From UBA10347 sp905182135 (lineage in GTDB: Bacteria > Actinomycetota > Acidimicrobiia > Acidimicrobiales > UBA10347), in the NCBI GenBank assembly GCA_963925805.1, contig CAWUSE010000015.1, positions 170,455 through 234,454 of the forward strand: a stretch of DNA of 64,000 nucleotides, read 5' to 3'. The position numbers and the translations under genes are program-made. The notes under the pieces are model-generated. The model saw nothing but the letters and a program-made list of their open reading frames with translations. It was not told the origin of the DNA and ran no database searches. Shown here piece after piece: positions 9,376-17,763 of this stretch; position 1 is the stretch's first letter, and each line of letters starts with the position of its first letter.

Positions 9376-9622
9376 ATGGAATCGTTCCTGGCCGAATGCC
9401 AAGGTTGATGTTGTTGGGTGTCTTTCGGGTTCCGCTGCACTGATAGCGGTCAACGAAGTAGCGATGACGGGCATGGAGAAGCTCGAATGAAATAGTGAAG
9501 ATTCCTAAACGGGCATGCGTGAAATGAACTTTTTGCGCATTCGGCGCAGCGCCGATGCGGACTGCAGCCACCGCGCTCGGTACTGTCGATTACGGACACC
9601 GAATCACGTAGGGGGACACGCG
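9376..9622. other. Intergenic segment inside the catabolic cluster
   Basis: No gene is seen in these 247 bases. The frame of the amidohydrolase is open from 9515, but those 36 residues are Arg/Cys-rich and lack family similarity. The gap may hold a secondary promoter for the amidohydrolase group; no clear -35/-10 pair was identified. Confidence 0.4.
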
Positions 9623-10876
9623 ATGACAACGGTCATTCCCGAGCCAGATGTGCACAATACTTGGCGACTCGAGACACCGGGCAACGAAGGTTGGACTAGA
9701 TCGGTGCGCCCCGACGCGGCCGACAAGTATTTTATGGTTTCAACCGACGGCCATGTTCTCGAACCGAACGACCTGTGGAGCACGCGGGTCGACGCGAAAT
9801 ATCGCGACCGGCTTCCCGGCGTGGTTGAGAAACCCAATGGTGAAAAATTTCAGAAGACCGAAGGTTTCCGTGAGCCGCTCAAGCTCAACAAGATTACGTT
9901 TGAAGGCCAAGATCTGCTGCGCAACAGATCGGGGAAGTTGCCCGAAGACCGCATCGCTGATCTCAGCGCAGACGGAGTTGACGCTGAGATCATGTTCCCA
10001 AACAAGGGGCTCACGATGTGGGCCACTCGAGATCCACTGTTCTCCCACGCGATGTGTCGGGCGTTTAATGACTGGTCTTGGGAGCTCTTCGGCGATTACA
10101 ACGACCGACTTGCCCCTATGGCTTGCCTCGCCCCGGCAGCACTTGACGAGACGATCGCCGAGATCCAGCGCTGCGCTGAACTTGGCTTTCGCGGGTTAAC
10201 CCTGCCATGCAAGCCGCAATGGGGGCCACCCGATGTCGATGACTCCAACTACAACCTGCGTGATTATGACCCGTTGTGGGATTGCATCGTGGACGTTGAC
10301 CTGCCGGTCACGTTCCACATTTCAACCGGCCGCGACCCTCGTACCTCGCGCAGTCGTGGCGGCGCCATCATCAACTATGCGGTCCATTCGCTCTCGCAAA
10401 CCATCGAACCAATCGCCAATCTCTGCGCATCGGGCGTGGCTGAAGCCCGGCCAAGCTTGCGCTTCGGCACCGTCGAAGCAGGAATCGGTTGGGTTCCATG
10501 GGCACTCGACGCGATGGACGAGGCGTACCTGAAACACCATATGTTCGTGCGTCCCAAGCTGGAACTACTTCCCAGCGAGTACTACCGCCGTCAGGGTTTC
10601 TCGACCTTTCAAGAAGACCGCTCTGGACTGGGTTTGGCTCGCGAACACGATCTGATCAACAATTTTATGTGGGCCAATGATTATCCCCATCACGAAGGAA
10701 GCTGGCCCCACAGCGCCCAGGCAATTGAACGCACGATGGGCCACCTGACCGACGCCGAACGCGCCGATATTCTAGGATTGAATGCCGCTCGTATCTTCAA
10801 GTTTCCGATTCCCGAGCGGTATCTCAACCACGACGACGCAGCGGTCGCCGCGCGCACTTCCGCTACGCGTTCATGA
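9623..10876 (+). CDS. Amidohydrolase family metal-dependent hydrolase
   Basis: A 417-residue TIM-barrel amidohydrolase (amidohydrolase-2/ACMSD-like group). Metal-site features are STDGHVLEP near residues 40-48, FHISTGRDP in the middle, and NDYPHHEGSWP near 350, where His/Asp residues would bind a divalent ion. Relatives hydrolyse or decarboxylate carboxylated substrates. ATG 9623 is preceded by TAGGGGGA at good spacing, which fixes the start. The stop overlaps the CoA-transferase start as ATGA. The true substrate is unknown. Confidence 0.85.
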   Translation: MTTVIPEPDVHNTWRLETPGNEGWTRSVRPDAADKYFMVSTDGHVLEPNDLWSTRVDAKYRDRLPGVVEKPNGEKFQKTEGFREPLKLNKITFEGQDLLRNRSGKLPEDRIADLSADGVDAEIMFPNKGLTMWATRDPLFSHAMCRAFNDWSWELFGDYNDRLAPMACLAPAALDETIAEIQRCAELGFRGLTLPCKPQWGPPDVDDSNYNLRDYDPLWDCIVDVDLPVTFHISTGRDPRTSRSRGGAIINYAVHSLSQTIEPIANLCASGVAEARPSLRFGTVEAGIGWVPWALDAMDEAYLKHHMFVRPKLELLPSEYYRRQGFSTFQEDRSGLGLAREHDLINNFMWANDYPHHEGSWPHSAQAIERTMGHLTDAERADILGLNAARIFKFPIPERYLNHDDAAVAARTSATRS

Positions 10877-13239
10877 CCGAAACTTCGGACCTGTTGCTCC
10901 AGGGTGTGCGAATAGTGGAGATCGCACACCCACTGACCGAACATGCAGGCCGGCTGTTCGCTGGCCTCGGGGCCGAAGTGTTGCTGATCGAACCGCCTGG
11001 GGGAGCAGCGATCAGACACCGACTGCCGAAAATTCCTGGTGCCGGCGAAAGCGACCGTGCCAGCATCCCTTTCCTCGCCCGTAATGCGAACAAGGACAGC
11101 ATCGCCCTTGACCCGGACAACGATGAAGACGTTGCTTTACTCGCCGGTCTAGTTGCCCGAAGCCATCTGGTGCTGGATGCTGACAGCTCGCCATACAACC
11201 ATGTGCTCGCCACGATCGAGGGCATCGCATCACGCATCACCATCGTCGACCAGGTCGGCCTGGGTACTGCTTCGATTGTTGGTTTTGCGGCAAGTGGAGG
11301 CATGTCGTGTAGCGGCTGGCCTGATCAACCACCGGTGAACTCTCCGTCGTGGATCGCCGCCGATGGCGCTTCGATCTACGCTGCCATGATGGGTGCTGTT
11401 GCCCTCTTTGTCGCAAATCGACATGGGGTCCGGCTCGACTACGACGTGCCCTTTCAGGAAGCGGCAATGCGAACCATCGCGCCGTGGAGCCGGCATTTGC
11501 ATTCAGCCGGTGTCAATGTTGCCGGCCAAGGCGCGAACCCTGGCCGTTGCGGGTTTGGGCCCTATCCCGTCTTCGAGACCGTCGACGGCCATGTCAAGGT
11601 GGTCATCGCTACGCCTCGCCAGTTTGATGCGCTACTTAAACTGATGGGACAACCGAGCGAGCTGAGCGAAGGGGTCTGGGCCGATAGCAATTTTCGGCGC
11701 GAAAACATCGACGCGTTCTTCATGATGTGCGGTGAGTACTTGAGTGATCGCACGACTGACGATCTCTTTCATCACGGTCAAAAACTTGGCTTGACGATCA
11801 CCCCGCTCAACACCCTTCGCCAATTTCGCGAAGATCAGCATGCCGTCGCTCGACAGTTATTTTTGGCAGTTGATGATCCTGAATTTGGCCAGCTTGAGAT
11901 GATGCGAGGGCCGCTGTTAACCGAACCATCGGAACGAACTCCCGGCTTCATTCCTGCTCCGCATCTCGGGTCGGCCAATGGTCGGCTTGTAGAAATTTTG
12001 GCGGAACCGGTCGCGGTTCTGATCCCAACAGGGGCCGATGTCGATCCGCTACTCCCACTGGCAGACCTGCGTCTCTTGCAGCTCGGTAGCGGAGCAGTCG
12101 TGCCCGAGGCATGCAGTGACTTTGCCCTTTTGGGATGTGACGTGTTGCGCGTTGAATCGATGGTAAATCCCGATTTCTTACGTCGCGGAGGCCTGGATGG
12201 CGTCGACAGCTCCCCAACGTTCAACCAACTGAATCTGGGTGTCCGCAGTCTGGCTATCGACATGCGTACCGACGAAGCGACCAAACTCATAAGTTCGTTG
12301 TTGCCTTCATGCGATGCAGTTGTCGAAAACATGCGAGCCCCCGTCGTCGAAAATTGGGGTTTCGACTACGACGCGTGCCGGGTGATACAGGACGACGTTA
12401 TCTCTCTGTCAAGCCAAGGTTTCGGTCGAGGGCCTTATGGCAATTACCAGAGCTTTGGACCAAACTTGAGCGCCTATTCTGGTGCCGCATCGCAGTGGGC
12501 TCATCCAAGCGACGAAGTCGCGGTGGGTACAACCGTTCCTCATCCTGATCATGTCGCGGGCAAGCAGGCCTACGTCGCATTGCTGGCTGCGCTGCGACAT
12601 CGCGACCGCGGGGGTGGCGGCTGCTCAATCGAAGCTGCACAGGTCGAAGCGCCCGCACATCTCATTGCCGATCGCTTTCTTGCCCAACAGTTTGTCGACG
12701 CCGACCTGGCACCTCTGGGAAACCGCAGCCTCGATATCGGCCCTCACGGGTGTTTCCCCTGCCAAAACGACGAATGGATCACGCTGGCGGCCGAAACCGA
12801 CGAACAATGGCAGGCACTCGCAGGGTTGATCGATGAGCCGTGGACGATCGAAGCCCGATTTGGAACGAACACCGGCCGAGTTGCAGCGGCAGCAGAACTC
12901 GACGAGAAACTTACCGAGTGGACAACACCGTGGACGATCGATGAAATCGAGACCTCCTTGCGGTCTGTAGACGTGCCCGCTTCGCGAGTGGTAAACGCCG
13001 ACCACATGGCGGTCGGTGCCGGTAATGAGCCGGGTGGCATCTTCGCTGAGGTCGACCACCCGGTTGCTGGCCGCCACCCGGTTGCTGGCCTACCGGTCTT
13101 GACCACAGATGGCCGCCGGCCCGCAGCGCTTCGGTCACCATGTATGGGCGAACACACCGACGAGATCGTCGCCACACTTGCTGGCTGTAGCCCCGCCCAG
13201 ATCGTCGAGCTGCGTGGCCGGAACATTCTCGGTTACTAG
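10873..13239 (+). CDS. Family III CoA-transferase (CaiB/BaiF), two tandem modules
   Basis: At 788 residues this is about twice the usual CaiB/BaiF length. Module 1 (about 1-375) begins LLLQGVRIVEIAHPLTEHAG and module 2 (about 395-788) begins LADLRLLQLGSGAVVPEACS. Each has the conserved loop that carries the catalytic carboxylate. Module 1 has YDVPFQEA, with Asp at the catalytic place. Module 2 has CSIEAAQVEA, with Glu there. The enzyme probably moves CoA between acyl groups, activating the pathway substrate. Family III enzymes work as interlocked dimers, so a fused pair is plausible. It overlaps the amidohydrolase by 4 bp. Confidence 0.88.
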   Translation: MTETSDLLLQGVRIVEIAHPLTEHAGRLFAGLGAEVLLIEPPGGAAIRHRLPKIPGAGESDRASIPFLARNANKDSIALDPDNDEDVALLAGLVARSHLVLDADSSPYNHVLATIEGIASRITIVDQVGLGTASIVGFAASGGMSCSGWPDQPPVNSPSWIAADGASIYAAMMGAVALFVANRHGVRLDYDVPFQEAAMRTIAPWSRHLHSAGVNVAGQGANPGRCGFGPYPVFETVDGHVKVVIATPRQFDALLKLMGQPSELSEGVWADSNFRRENIDAFFMMCGEYLSDRTTDDLFHHGQKLGLTITPLNTLRQFREDQHAVARQLFLAVDDPEFGQLEMMRGPLLTEPSERTPGFIPAPHLGSANGRLVEILAEPVAVLIPTGADVDPLLPLADLRLLQLGSGAVVPEACSDFALLGCDVLRVESMVNPDFLRRGGLDGVDSSPTFNQLNLGVRSLAIDMRTDEATKLISSLLPSCDAVVENMRAPVVENWGFDYDACRVIQDDVISLSSQGFGRGPYGNYQSFGPNLSAYSGAASQWAHPSDEVAVGTTVPHPDHVAGKQAYVALLAALRHRDRGGGGCSIEAAQVEAPAHLIADRFLAQQFVDADLAPLGNRSLDIGPHGCFPCQNDEWITLAAETDEQWQALAGLIDEPWTIEARFGTNTGRVAAAAELDEKLTEWTTPWTIDEIETSLRSVDVPASRVVNADHMAVGAGNEPGGIFAEVDHPVAGRHPVAGLPVLTTDGRRPAALRSPCMGEHTDEIVATLAGCSPAQIVELRGRNILGY

Positions 13240-13269
13240 TGATCAAGATGCAACAAATGGAGCCAACCC

Positions 13270-14457
13270 ATGACTGACCGAACGCTGCGAGGGAAGGTCG
13301 CCGTCGCCGGCGTCGGCCAGACCGAGTACTACAAGTGGGGCCAAGCTCCTGAACCCGAGTTCAAGCTCGCGATCACGGCGATCTTGAACGCCTGTGAGGA
13401 TGCAGGTATTTCACCTAGCGAGATCGACGGGTTCGCGTCCTATAGCAATGATCGAAGCGAAGCGTCACGAATGAGTGCAGCGCTTGGTATCGATGACCTG
13501 CGGCTTGCGGTCATGCAATGGGGCGGCGGGGGAGGCGGTGCCGCAGCGGCAGTCGCAAACGCGTCTGCCGCCATTGCGACAGGTCAGGCAGAGTGCGTTG
13601 TCGTGTTCCGAGCACTCGCTCAGGGCCAATTCGGCCGCTTCGGCCAGGGTCCTCGGAACAACACGATCAGCGGCGCCAGTGCCCACACTGTTCCATACGG
13701 CTTGATGTCACCGGCGCAGATGTTTGCCATGCGCGTTACCCGTTTCATGCACGAACATGGCGTCCGCCAAGAAGCGTTACGTGCCATCTCGCTGGCCTCA
13801 TATCACCATGCCCAGACGAATCCAGCGGCCACGATGTATGGCCGTCCGTTGACCGCCGAAAAGTACGACGATTCGAGGTGGATCACCGAGCCGTTCCATC
13901 TGTATGACTGTTGCCAAGAGAACGACGGCGCTGCGGCGATCATCCTGGTGCCGGCGGAACGAGCGGCGGACTTCGGCCATCCTCCTTGTTACGTCCTTGG
14001 TGCGGTGTCTGGCTCTCATCACCGAGCGGCAGCGGGAGTGCACAACGATGCGCACTACGCGACCTCGACCTTCGAAACAGTTGCGCCCCGGCTCTACGAG
14101 ATGGCGAAGGTCGCCCCCAGCGACGTCGACGTTGTGCAGAGCTACGAGAACTTCACAGGGGGAGTGATGATGGCGTTGGTCGAGCACGGTTTCTGCGCTC
14201 CAGAGGAAGCGAACGACTTCTTCACTCTGGACAACTTGATTACACCCGATGGGGCCTTCCCGCTGAACACCAGTGGTGGCAACTTGGCCGAGGCATATAT
14301 GCACGGCTTGGGCCTGACCATCGAAGCGGTCCGCCAAGTTCGGGGCACGTCACCTAACCAGGTTCGGGCTGGCGGCGTCGACGTGTCGATGATGATCGCA
14401 GGTCCAATGGTTACGCCGGTTAGTAGTTGTATCTTCGGAAGCGAGGCATCGTTATGA
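13270..14457 (+). CDS. SCP2-type thiolase / lipid-transfer thiolase-like protein
   Basis: A 395-residue thiolase-fold protein starting GKVAVAGVGQTEYYKWG, as in nonspecific lipid-transfer/SCP2 thiolases. VQSYENFTGGVMMAL and NTSGGNLAEAYMHGLGL match the C-terminal half of this group, including the late His. The group covers acyl-CoA thiolases and retro-aldolases such as steroid Ltp2. Its stop overlaps the DUF35 gene by ATGA; the thiolase-DUF35 pairing is characteristic of lipid side-chain aldolase complexes. The role here, carbon-carbon cleavage of a CoA thioester, is inferred. Confidence 0.86.
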   Translation: MTDRTLRGKVAVAGVGQTEYYKWGQAPEPEFKLAITAILNACEDAGISPSEIDGFASYSNDRSEASRMSAALGIDDLRLAVMQWGGGGGGAAAAVANASAAIATGQAECVVVFRALAQGQFGRFGQGPRNNTISGASAHTVPYGLMSPAQMFAMRVTRFMHEHGVRQEALRAISLASYHHAQTNPAATMYGRPLTAEKYDDSRWITEPFHLYDCCQENDGAAAIILVPAERAADFGHPPCYVLGAVSGSHHRAAAGVHNDAHYATSTFETVAPRLYEMAKVAPSDVDVVQSYENFTGGVMMALVEHGFCAPEEANDFFTLDNLITPDGAFPLNTSGGNLAEAYMHGLGLTIEAVRQVRGTSPNQVRAGGVDVSMMIAGPMVTPVSSCIFGSEASL

Positions 14458-14891
14458 GTTATCTGGCGGCAGGACTCCCAGCCCCCGTCCCGGCTCGCGA
14501 TGGGCTCGATGCGCCCTTCTGGGATGGTCTGGCTGACGAAAAACTTCTGTTGCAACGGTGCCAGTCCTGCGAACGGTGGCAATGGGGGGCCGAGTGGGTG
14601 TGCCATCGATGCCGGTCCTTCGACCTGACATTCGAAGAGACCGAAGCGACGGGAATCGTATACAGCCACCAGCGGGTCTGGCATCCGGTGCATCCGGCGT
14701 TGGCCGAGCAAGGTGCCTTTGTCGTCGTGCTCATCGAGTTGCCACATGCCGACAATGTGCGGATGGTCGGCAATTTGCTCGGCGACCCGATGCAAGAACT
14801 CGAGATCGGTGCCGCCGTCACTGGCGTCTACGAACACCACACCGACAACGACCCCAACTTCACACTGCTGCAATGGCAGACCGACAGCTGA
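14454..14891 (+). CDS. DUF35 zinc-ribbon/OB-fold protein, thiolase partner
   Basis: A 145-residue protein with an N-terminal rubredoxin-like zinc ribbon, Cys36-x2-Cys39 and Cys50-x2-Cys53, followed by an OB fold that would bind CoA. This is the standard DUF35 (ChsH2-like) layout. Such proteins form a complex with the SCP2 thiolase/aldolase encoded immediately upstream. The start at 14454 is chosen because it overlaps the thiolase stop (ATGA) and matches family N-termini; the nine codons upstream are ignored. Confidence 0.88.
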   Translation: MSYLAAGLPAPVPARDGLDAPFWDGLADEKLLLQRCQSCERWQWGAEWVCHRCRSFDLTFEETEATGIVYSHQRVWHPVHPALAEQGAFVVVLIELPHADNVRMVGNLLGDPMQELEIGAAVTGVYEHHTDNDPNFTLLQWQTDS

Positions 14892-14920
14892 ACGATGGCG
14901 CCTGCCTCGTCGACGACGGG

Positions 14921-15931
14921 TTAGTTATTAGCCGCGAGTGCGGTGACCTCTGGCTGGTAGCCGAAGAGAGCAGGTGTGCCGCCTGTGTGTAGGTAAAGAA
15001 CTGATTTACCAGCACCGATTTGGGTCGCTCGGTGTAGTGCGCCTGCCAACGATTTTGCTGTGTAGACGGGATCGACGATGAGGCCTTCCAGACGAGCCGC
15101 TTTCAACATTGCTGTTTCGGAGTGTCCGTTGCTCACCCCATAACTCGGCCAAAGGAAGTCGTCGACTAGGACGATGTCGTCTGGGCACACGACATCGGCT
15201 TGGCTTGTCAATGCGTCGAGACCGCTGACGTGGTCCTGGATTCGAAGGAGCTGAGTGCTCTGGTCGCGGCGGACACAGATACCGATGACAGGGAGATCAG
15301 AGCCCCGAGTGCGCAGGCCATAAAGCAATCCTGCGTGTGTTTGCCCACTGCCGGAGGCGACGATGATCTCATCGATCTGCAACTGCTCGGTGTGTTGTTG
15401 CTCGAGGATCTCTCGTGCAGCTTCCATGTAGCCCAAGGCGCCCAGGGGCGGGTGTCCTAAACCCAGATGGATCACATAAGGATTCCGGCCGGCCGCACGC
15501 AGTTCGTTTGCGAAACGATCGAGTTGGGCGTCGGCAGCGACGTCGTCTTCGCCGACTGGAAATCGGTGTATCTGAGCCCCGAACAGTTGATCGAGCAGAA
15601 CATTGCCCGACTCTCGATAGGCGACGCCCACGTCGTCCACGCGTTCTTCGAGCTGAACGTGACACGTCATACCGAGCTTCGCCGCTGCCGCAGCCGTCAT
15701 GCGCACGTAGTTCGATTGCACAGCGCCAGTGATCAGCACGGTGTCTGCGCCTTGCGCAAGCGCATCACCAAAGTAGAATTCGAGCTGGCGTGCCTTGTTG
15801 CCACCCATTGCCAAACCGGTGCAGTCATCTCGTTTCACTAGGAGGTTGGCCCCGCCTATGTCCTCGCTGAGCCGAGGCAATGCTTCAATCGGAGTGGGAA
15901 GATGGGCCAGCGATACTCGTGGTGCTGTCAT
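14921..15931 (-). CDS. PLP-dependent D-cysteine desulfhydrase / ACC deaminase family protein
   Basis: A 336-residue fold-type II PLP enzyme. LPTPIEALPRLSEDIGGANL and LLVKRDDCTGLAMGGNKAR give the N-terminal signature with the PLP Lys in GGNK (about residue 45). GSGQTHAGLLYG is the phosphate-binding loop. LHTGGTPALFGY closes the protein as in D-cysteine desulfhydrases. Expected chemistry is deamination or desulfhydration of a small amino acid. The frame is open to 15961, but ATG 15931 has GCAAAGG upstream. It faces the catabolic operon tail to tail. Confidence 0.85.
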   Translation of the reverse strand: MTAPRVSLAHLPTPIEALPRLSEDIGGANLLVKRDDCTGLAMGGNKARQLEFYFGDALAQGADTVLITGAVQSNYVRMTAAAAAKLGMTCHVQLEERVDDVGVAYRESGNVLLDQLFGAQIHRFPVGEDDVAADAQLDRFANELRAAGRNPYVIHLGLGHPPLGALGYMEAAREILEQQHTEQLQIDEIIVASGSGQTHAGLLYGLRTRGSDLPVIGICVRRDQSTQLLRIQDHVSGLDALTSQADVVCPDDIVLVDDFLWPSYGVSNGHSETAMLKAARLEGLIVDPVYTAKSLAGALHRATQIGAGKSVLYLHTGGTPALFGYQPEVTALAANN

Positions 15932-16167
15932 GGTGCCTTTGCTGCATCGTTGCGTTCTCATTGGTTTCGGCCAGCCAAAACCAACGGCAAACAGTAATCG
16001 TTCTCAAGCGCTAGCGGAGTTTCGGTCGCTTCCGGCACGAGACAACACCGATAACGATGCCAACTTTGGTCTGCTGTAATGACGACGTAGCGCTGCTAAC
16101 CCAAACTTTGCGCGACGTCGATCCGCTGCCATGGCTTATCGGAGCTCATCCGGTCTACGGTTTGGCG

Positions 16168-17070
16168 ATGGAATATAATGATGTCATTGCGGCAAGGTTC
16201 GCGCCTTCAGCTGACGGGGCTGTAGCTAAGCCGACGGTGCAGGCATCGAGTGCTCGACAGCTTCGTGATGCCGTCGAGCCGATTGCGATGCATTCGGTCT
16301 GGTGCCGCGGCACCAACGAGCGACTCGCCAAATTCGGTCACAACTTTATGACCGCTTACGTGTGTAGCCGGGCGGCGTTGCTTGGTGACCCGACGCCAGG
16401 CGTCGTTGCCAGCTCATTCGCAGTCTTTGAGCCCGACATGCTGACTGGGGTGTACGCGGCTGGCAAAGAACTGTGCGAACGCAGCGCGCTGCTGCAGGCT
16501 CGCGACGAGGCGACCATCGCCAGCTTGAGCGGTGTTCTTGCGGGCGAAGATGTCTGCGGAGTCGCCGATGTGCTGCGCCGTGGGGTCGAGGCCGCAAGCG
16601 GAACAGGGCGGCCGCTGTTCTCGGGGTTGCGTGATCAACCCTGGCCCGACTCAGACATTGGTCAGCTCTGGCGAGCGGCCGAACTCTTCCGTGAACACCG
16701 CGGCGATAGCCACGTGGCGGCCTGTGTCGCTGCGGGGCTCGACCCGATCGAGATGAACGTGATGACTGAATTATTTGTGGGTATGAAGCTTGGTACCTAC
16801 AGCGCAACACGTGGTTGGGATGAGGCGGCGCTGCAAGGGGGTGCCCAACGTCTGCGAGATCGAGGCTTGATCGATGGCGATGGATTGAGCGATGCTGGCG
16901 GGTCGTTCCGATCCGGTATCGAGCACCACACCGATGTCGCCCAGCAATCGATCATCGCCGCCATCGGCGGCGACCTAGGTGCGGTGGTCGAAGCCACAAC
17001 AGCCTGGTCGCAGCGATGTGTCGATGTACAAGCCTTCCCACCAAACGTTTTTAAACGCGCTGCCGGTTAA
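16168..17070 (+). CDS. SCO6745 family protein (HTH_67)
   Basis: A protein of about 300 residues matching the actinobacterial SCO6745 family. Landmarks are the early AVEPIAMHSVW, FMTAYVCSRAALLGDP, SSFAVFEPDM, GRPLFSGLRDQPWPD, and LWRAAELFREHRGDSHVAA, which precedes the winged-helix part with RGWDEAALQGGAQRLRDRGL. The family has no established function. The open frame reaches 16057; Met 16168 is chosen as the nearest Met before the conserved core, but no good ribosome binding site is visible, so the start is uncertain. Confidence 0.75.
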   Translation: MEYNDVIAARFAPSADGAVAKPTVQASSARQLRDAVEPIAMHSVWCRGTNERLAKFGHNFMTAYVCSRAALLGDPTPGVVASSFAVFEPDMLTGVYAAGKELCERSALLQARDEATIASLSGVLAGEDVCGVADVLRRGVEAASGTGRPLFSGLRDQPWPDSDIGQLWRAAELFREHRGDSHVAACVAAGLDPIEMNVMTELFVGMKLGTYSATRGWDEAALQGGAQRLRDRGLIDGDGLSDAGGSFRSGIEHHTDVAQQSIIAAIGGDLGAVVEATTAWSQRCVDVQAFPPNVFKRAAG

Positions 17071-17331
17071 CGGGCACGGTCAGACCGGGGCCTGCCATCT
17101 CTAGTCATTTCCGGAGATGGCCTTGAGTTCGGCAACCCGATGGAGGGTGAAGCGGCCTCTGAACAGCGTTAGCGATCCGGTAGCGATTGCTAATTGACGT
17201 CAGGCGAACTTGCCTTGGCACGCTAGCGGCGTCGATTTAAGCGACCCAGCAGTGCACGAAGTGCGAAGAAGCACCGACGCTACGGATCCGCCAAAGCTCT
17301 CACCAATGTGGTGAACCACGCAACACGTTTG

Positions 17332-17416
17332 CGGAGGAGGTGGGATTCGAACCCACGGTGAGTTACCCCACACACGCTTTCCAAGCGTGCCGATTCGGCC
17401 GCTCTCGCACTCCTCC
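17332..17416 (-). tRNA. tRNA-Ser (anticodon GGA)
   Basis: Read on the minus strand, a 7-bp acceptor stem GGAGGAG/CTCCTCC closes an 85-nt tRNA. The anticodon stem CACGC/GCGTG holds the loop TTGGAAA, with GGA at positions 34-36. A long variable arm (class II) and the T arm GTGGG-TTCGAAT-CCCAC follow, with discriminator G. CCA is not encoded. It is a normal serine tRNA and lacks the 8+5 acceptor/T arrangement and TCA anticodon of tRNA-Sec. Confidence 0.95.
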
Positions 17417-17763
17417 TTGTTGCGCAACCCAAGGGTGTCGCAACGGAAGTTGACACGCTATCGTGAAGAGAGCTCGGGTTGGAATGTGACGGCCGGGTCC
17501 TGTGCAATTTCAGTTTGTGAATCGAGTCAGGGCGGGAACGCAGCAGCTCTCAACGAAGCCTGAAGTGTGCCGCAGATCGCCTGGTCGTCACTTTCGAACC
17601 CGAGCTTTTTGTTGTTCTGACGGCGTTTCTTCTGCCGGTATAGAGCGCAGCACGCCGTTGCCGTATCGCTGGGTGTGAGTGCCCAATGTCACACGTGATA
17701 TTTTGGGAATAGTCCCCAGTTCTTCAGGGTTTCCGTTCCATCTCTGACCTGAAGTTGCCTCAC
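17417..17763. other. Intergenic region, tRNA-Ser to lipoprotein
   Basis: About 350 bases with no convincing ORF. It should contain the divergent promoters of tRNA-Ser and the lipoprotein gene. A TTGACA at 17453-17458 lacks a good -10 partner at normal spacing on the plus strand. Confidence 0.35.

Noticed and set aside
17332..17416. tRNA-Sec candidate next to the TGA-containing gene
   Set aside because: The anticodon is GGA and the acceptor stem is 7 bp; it is an ordinary tRNA-Ser. No TCA-anticodon tRNA was found in the window.
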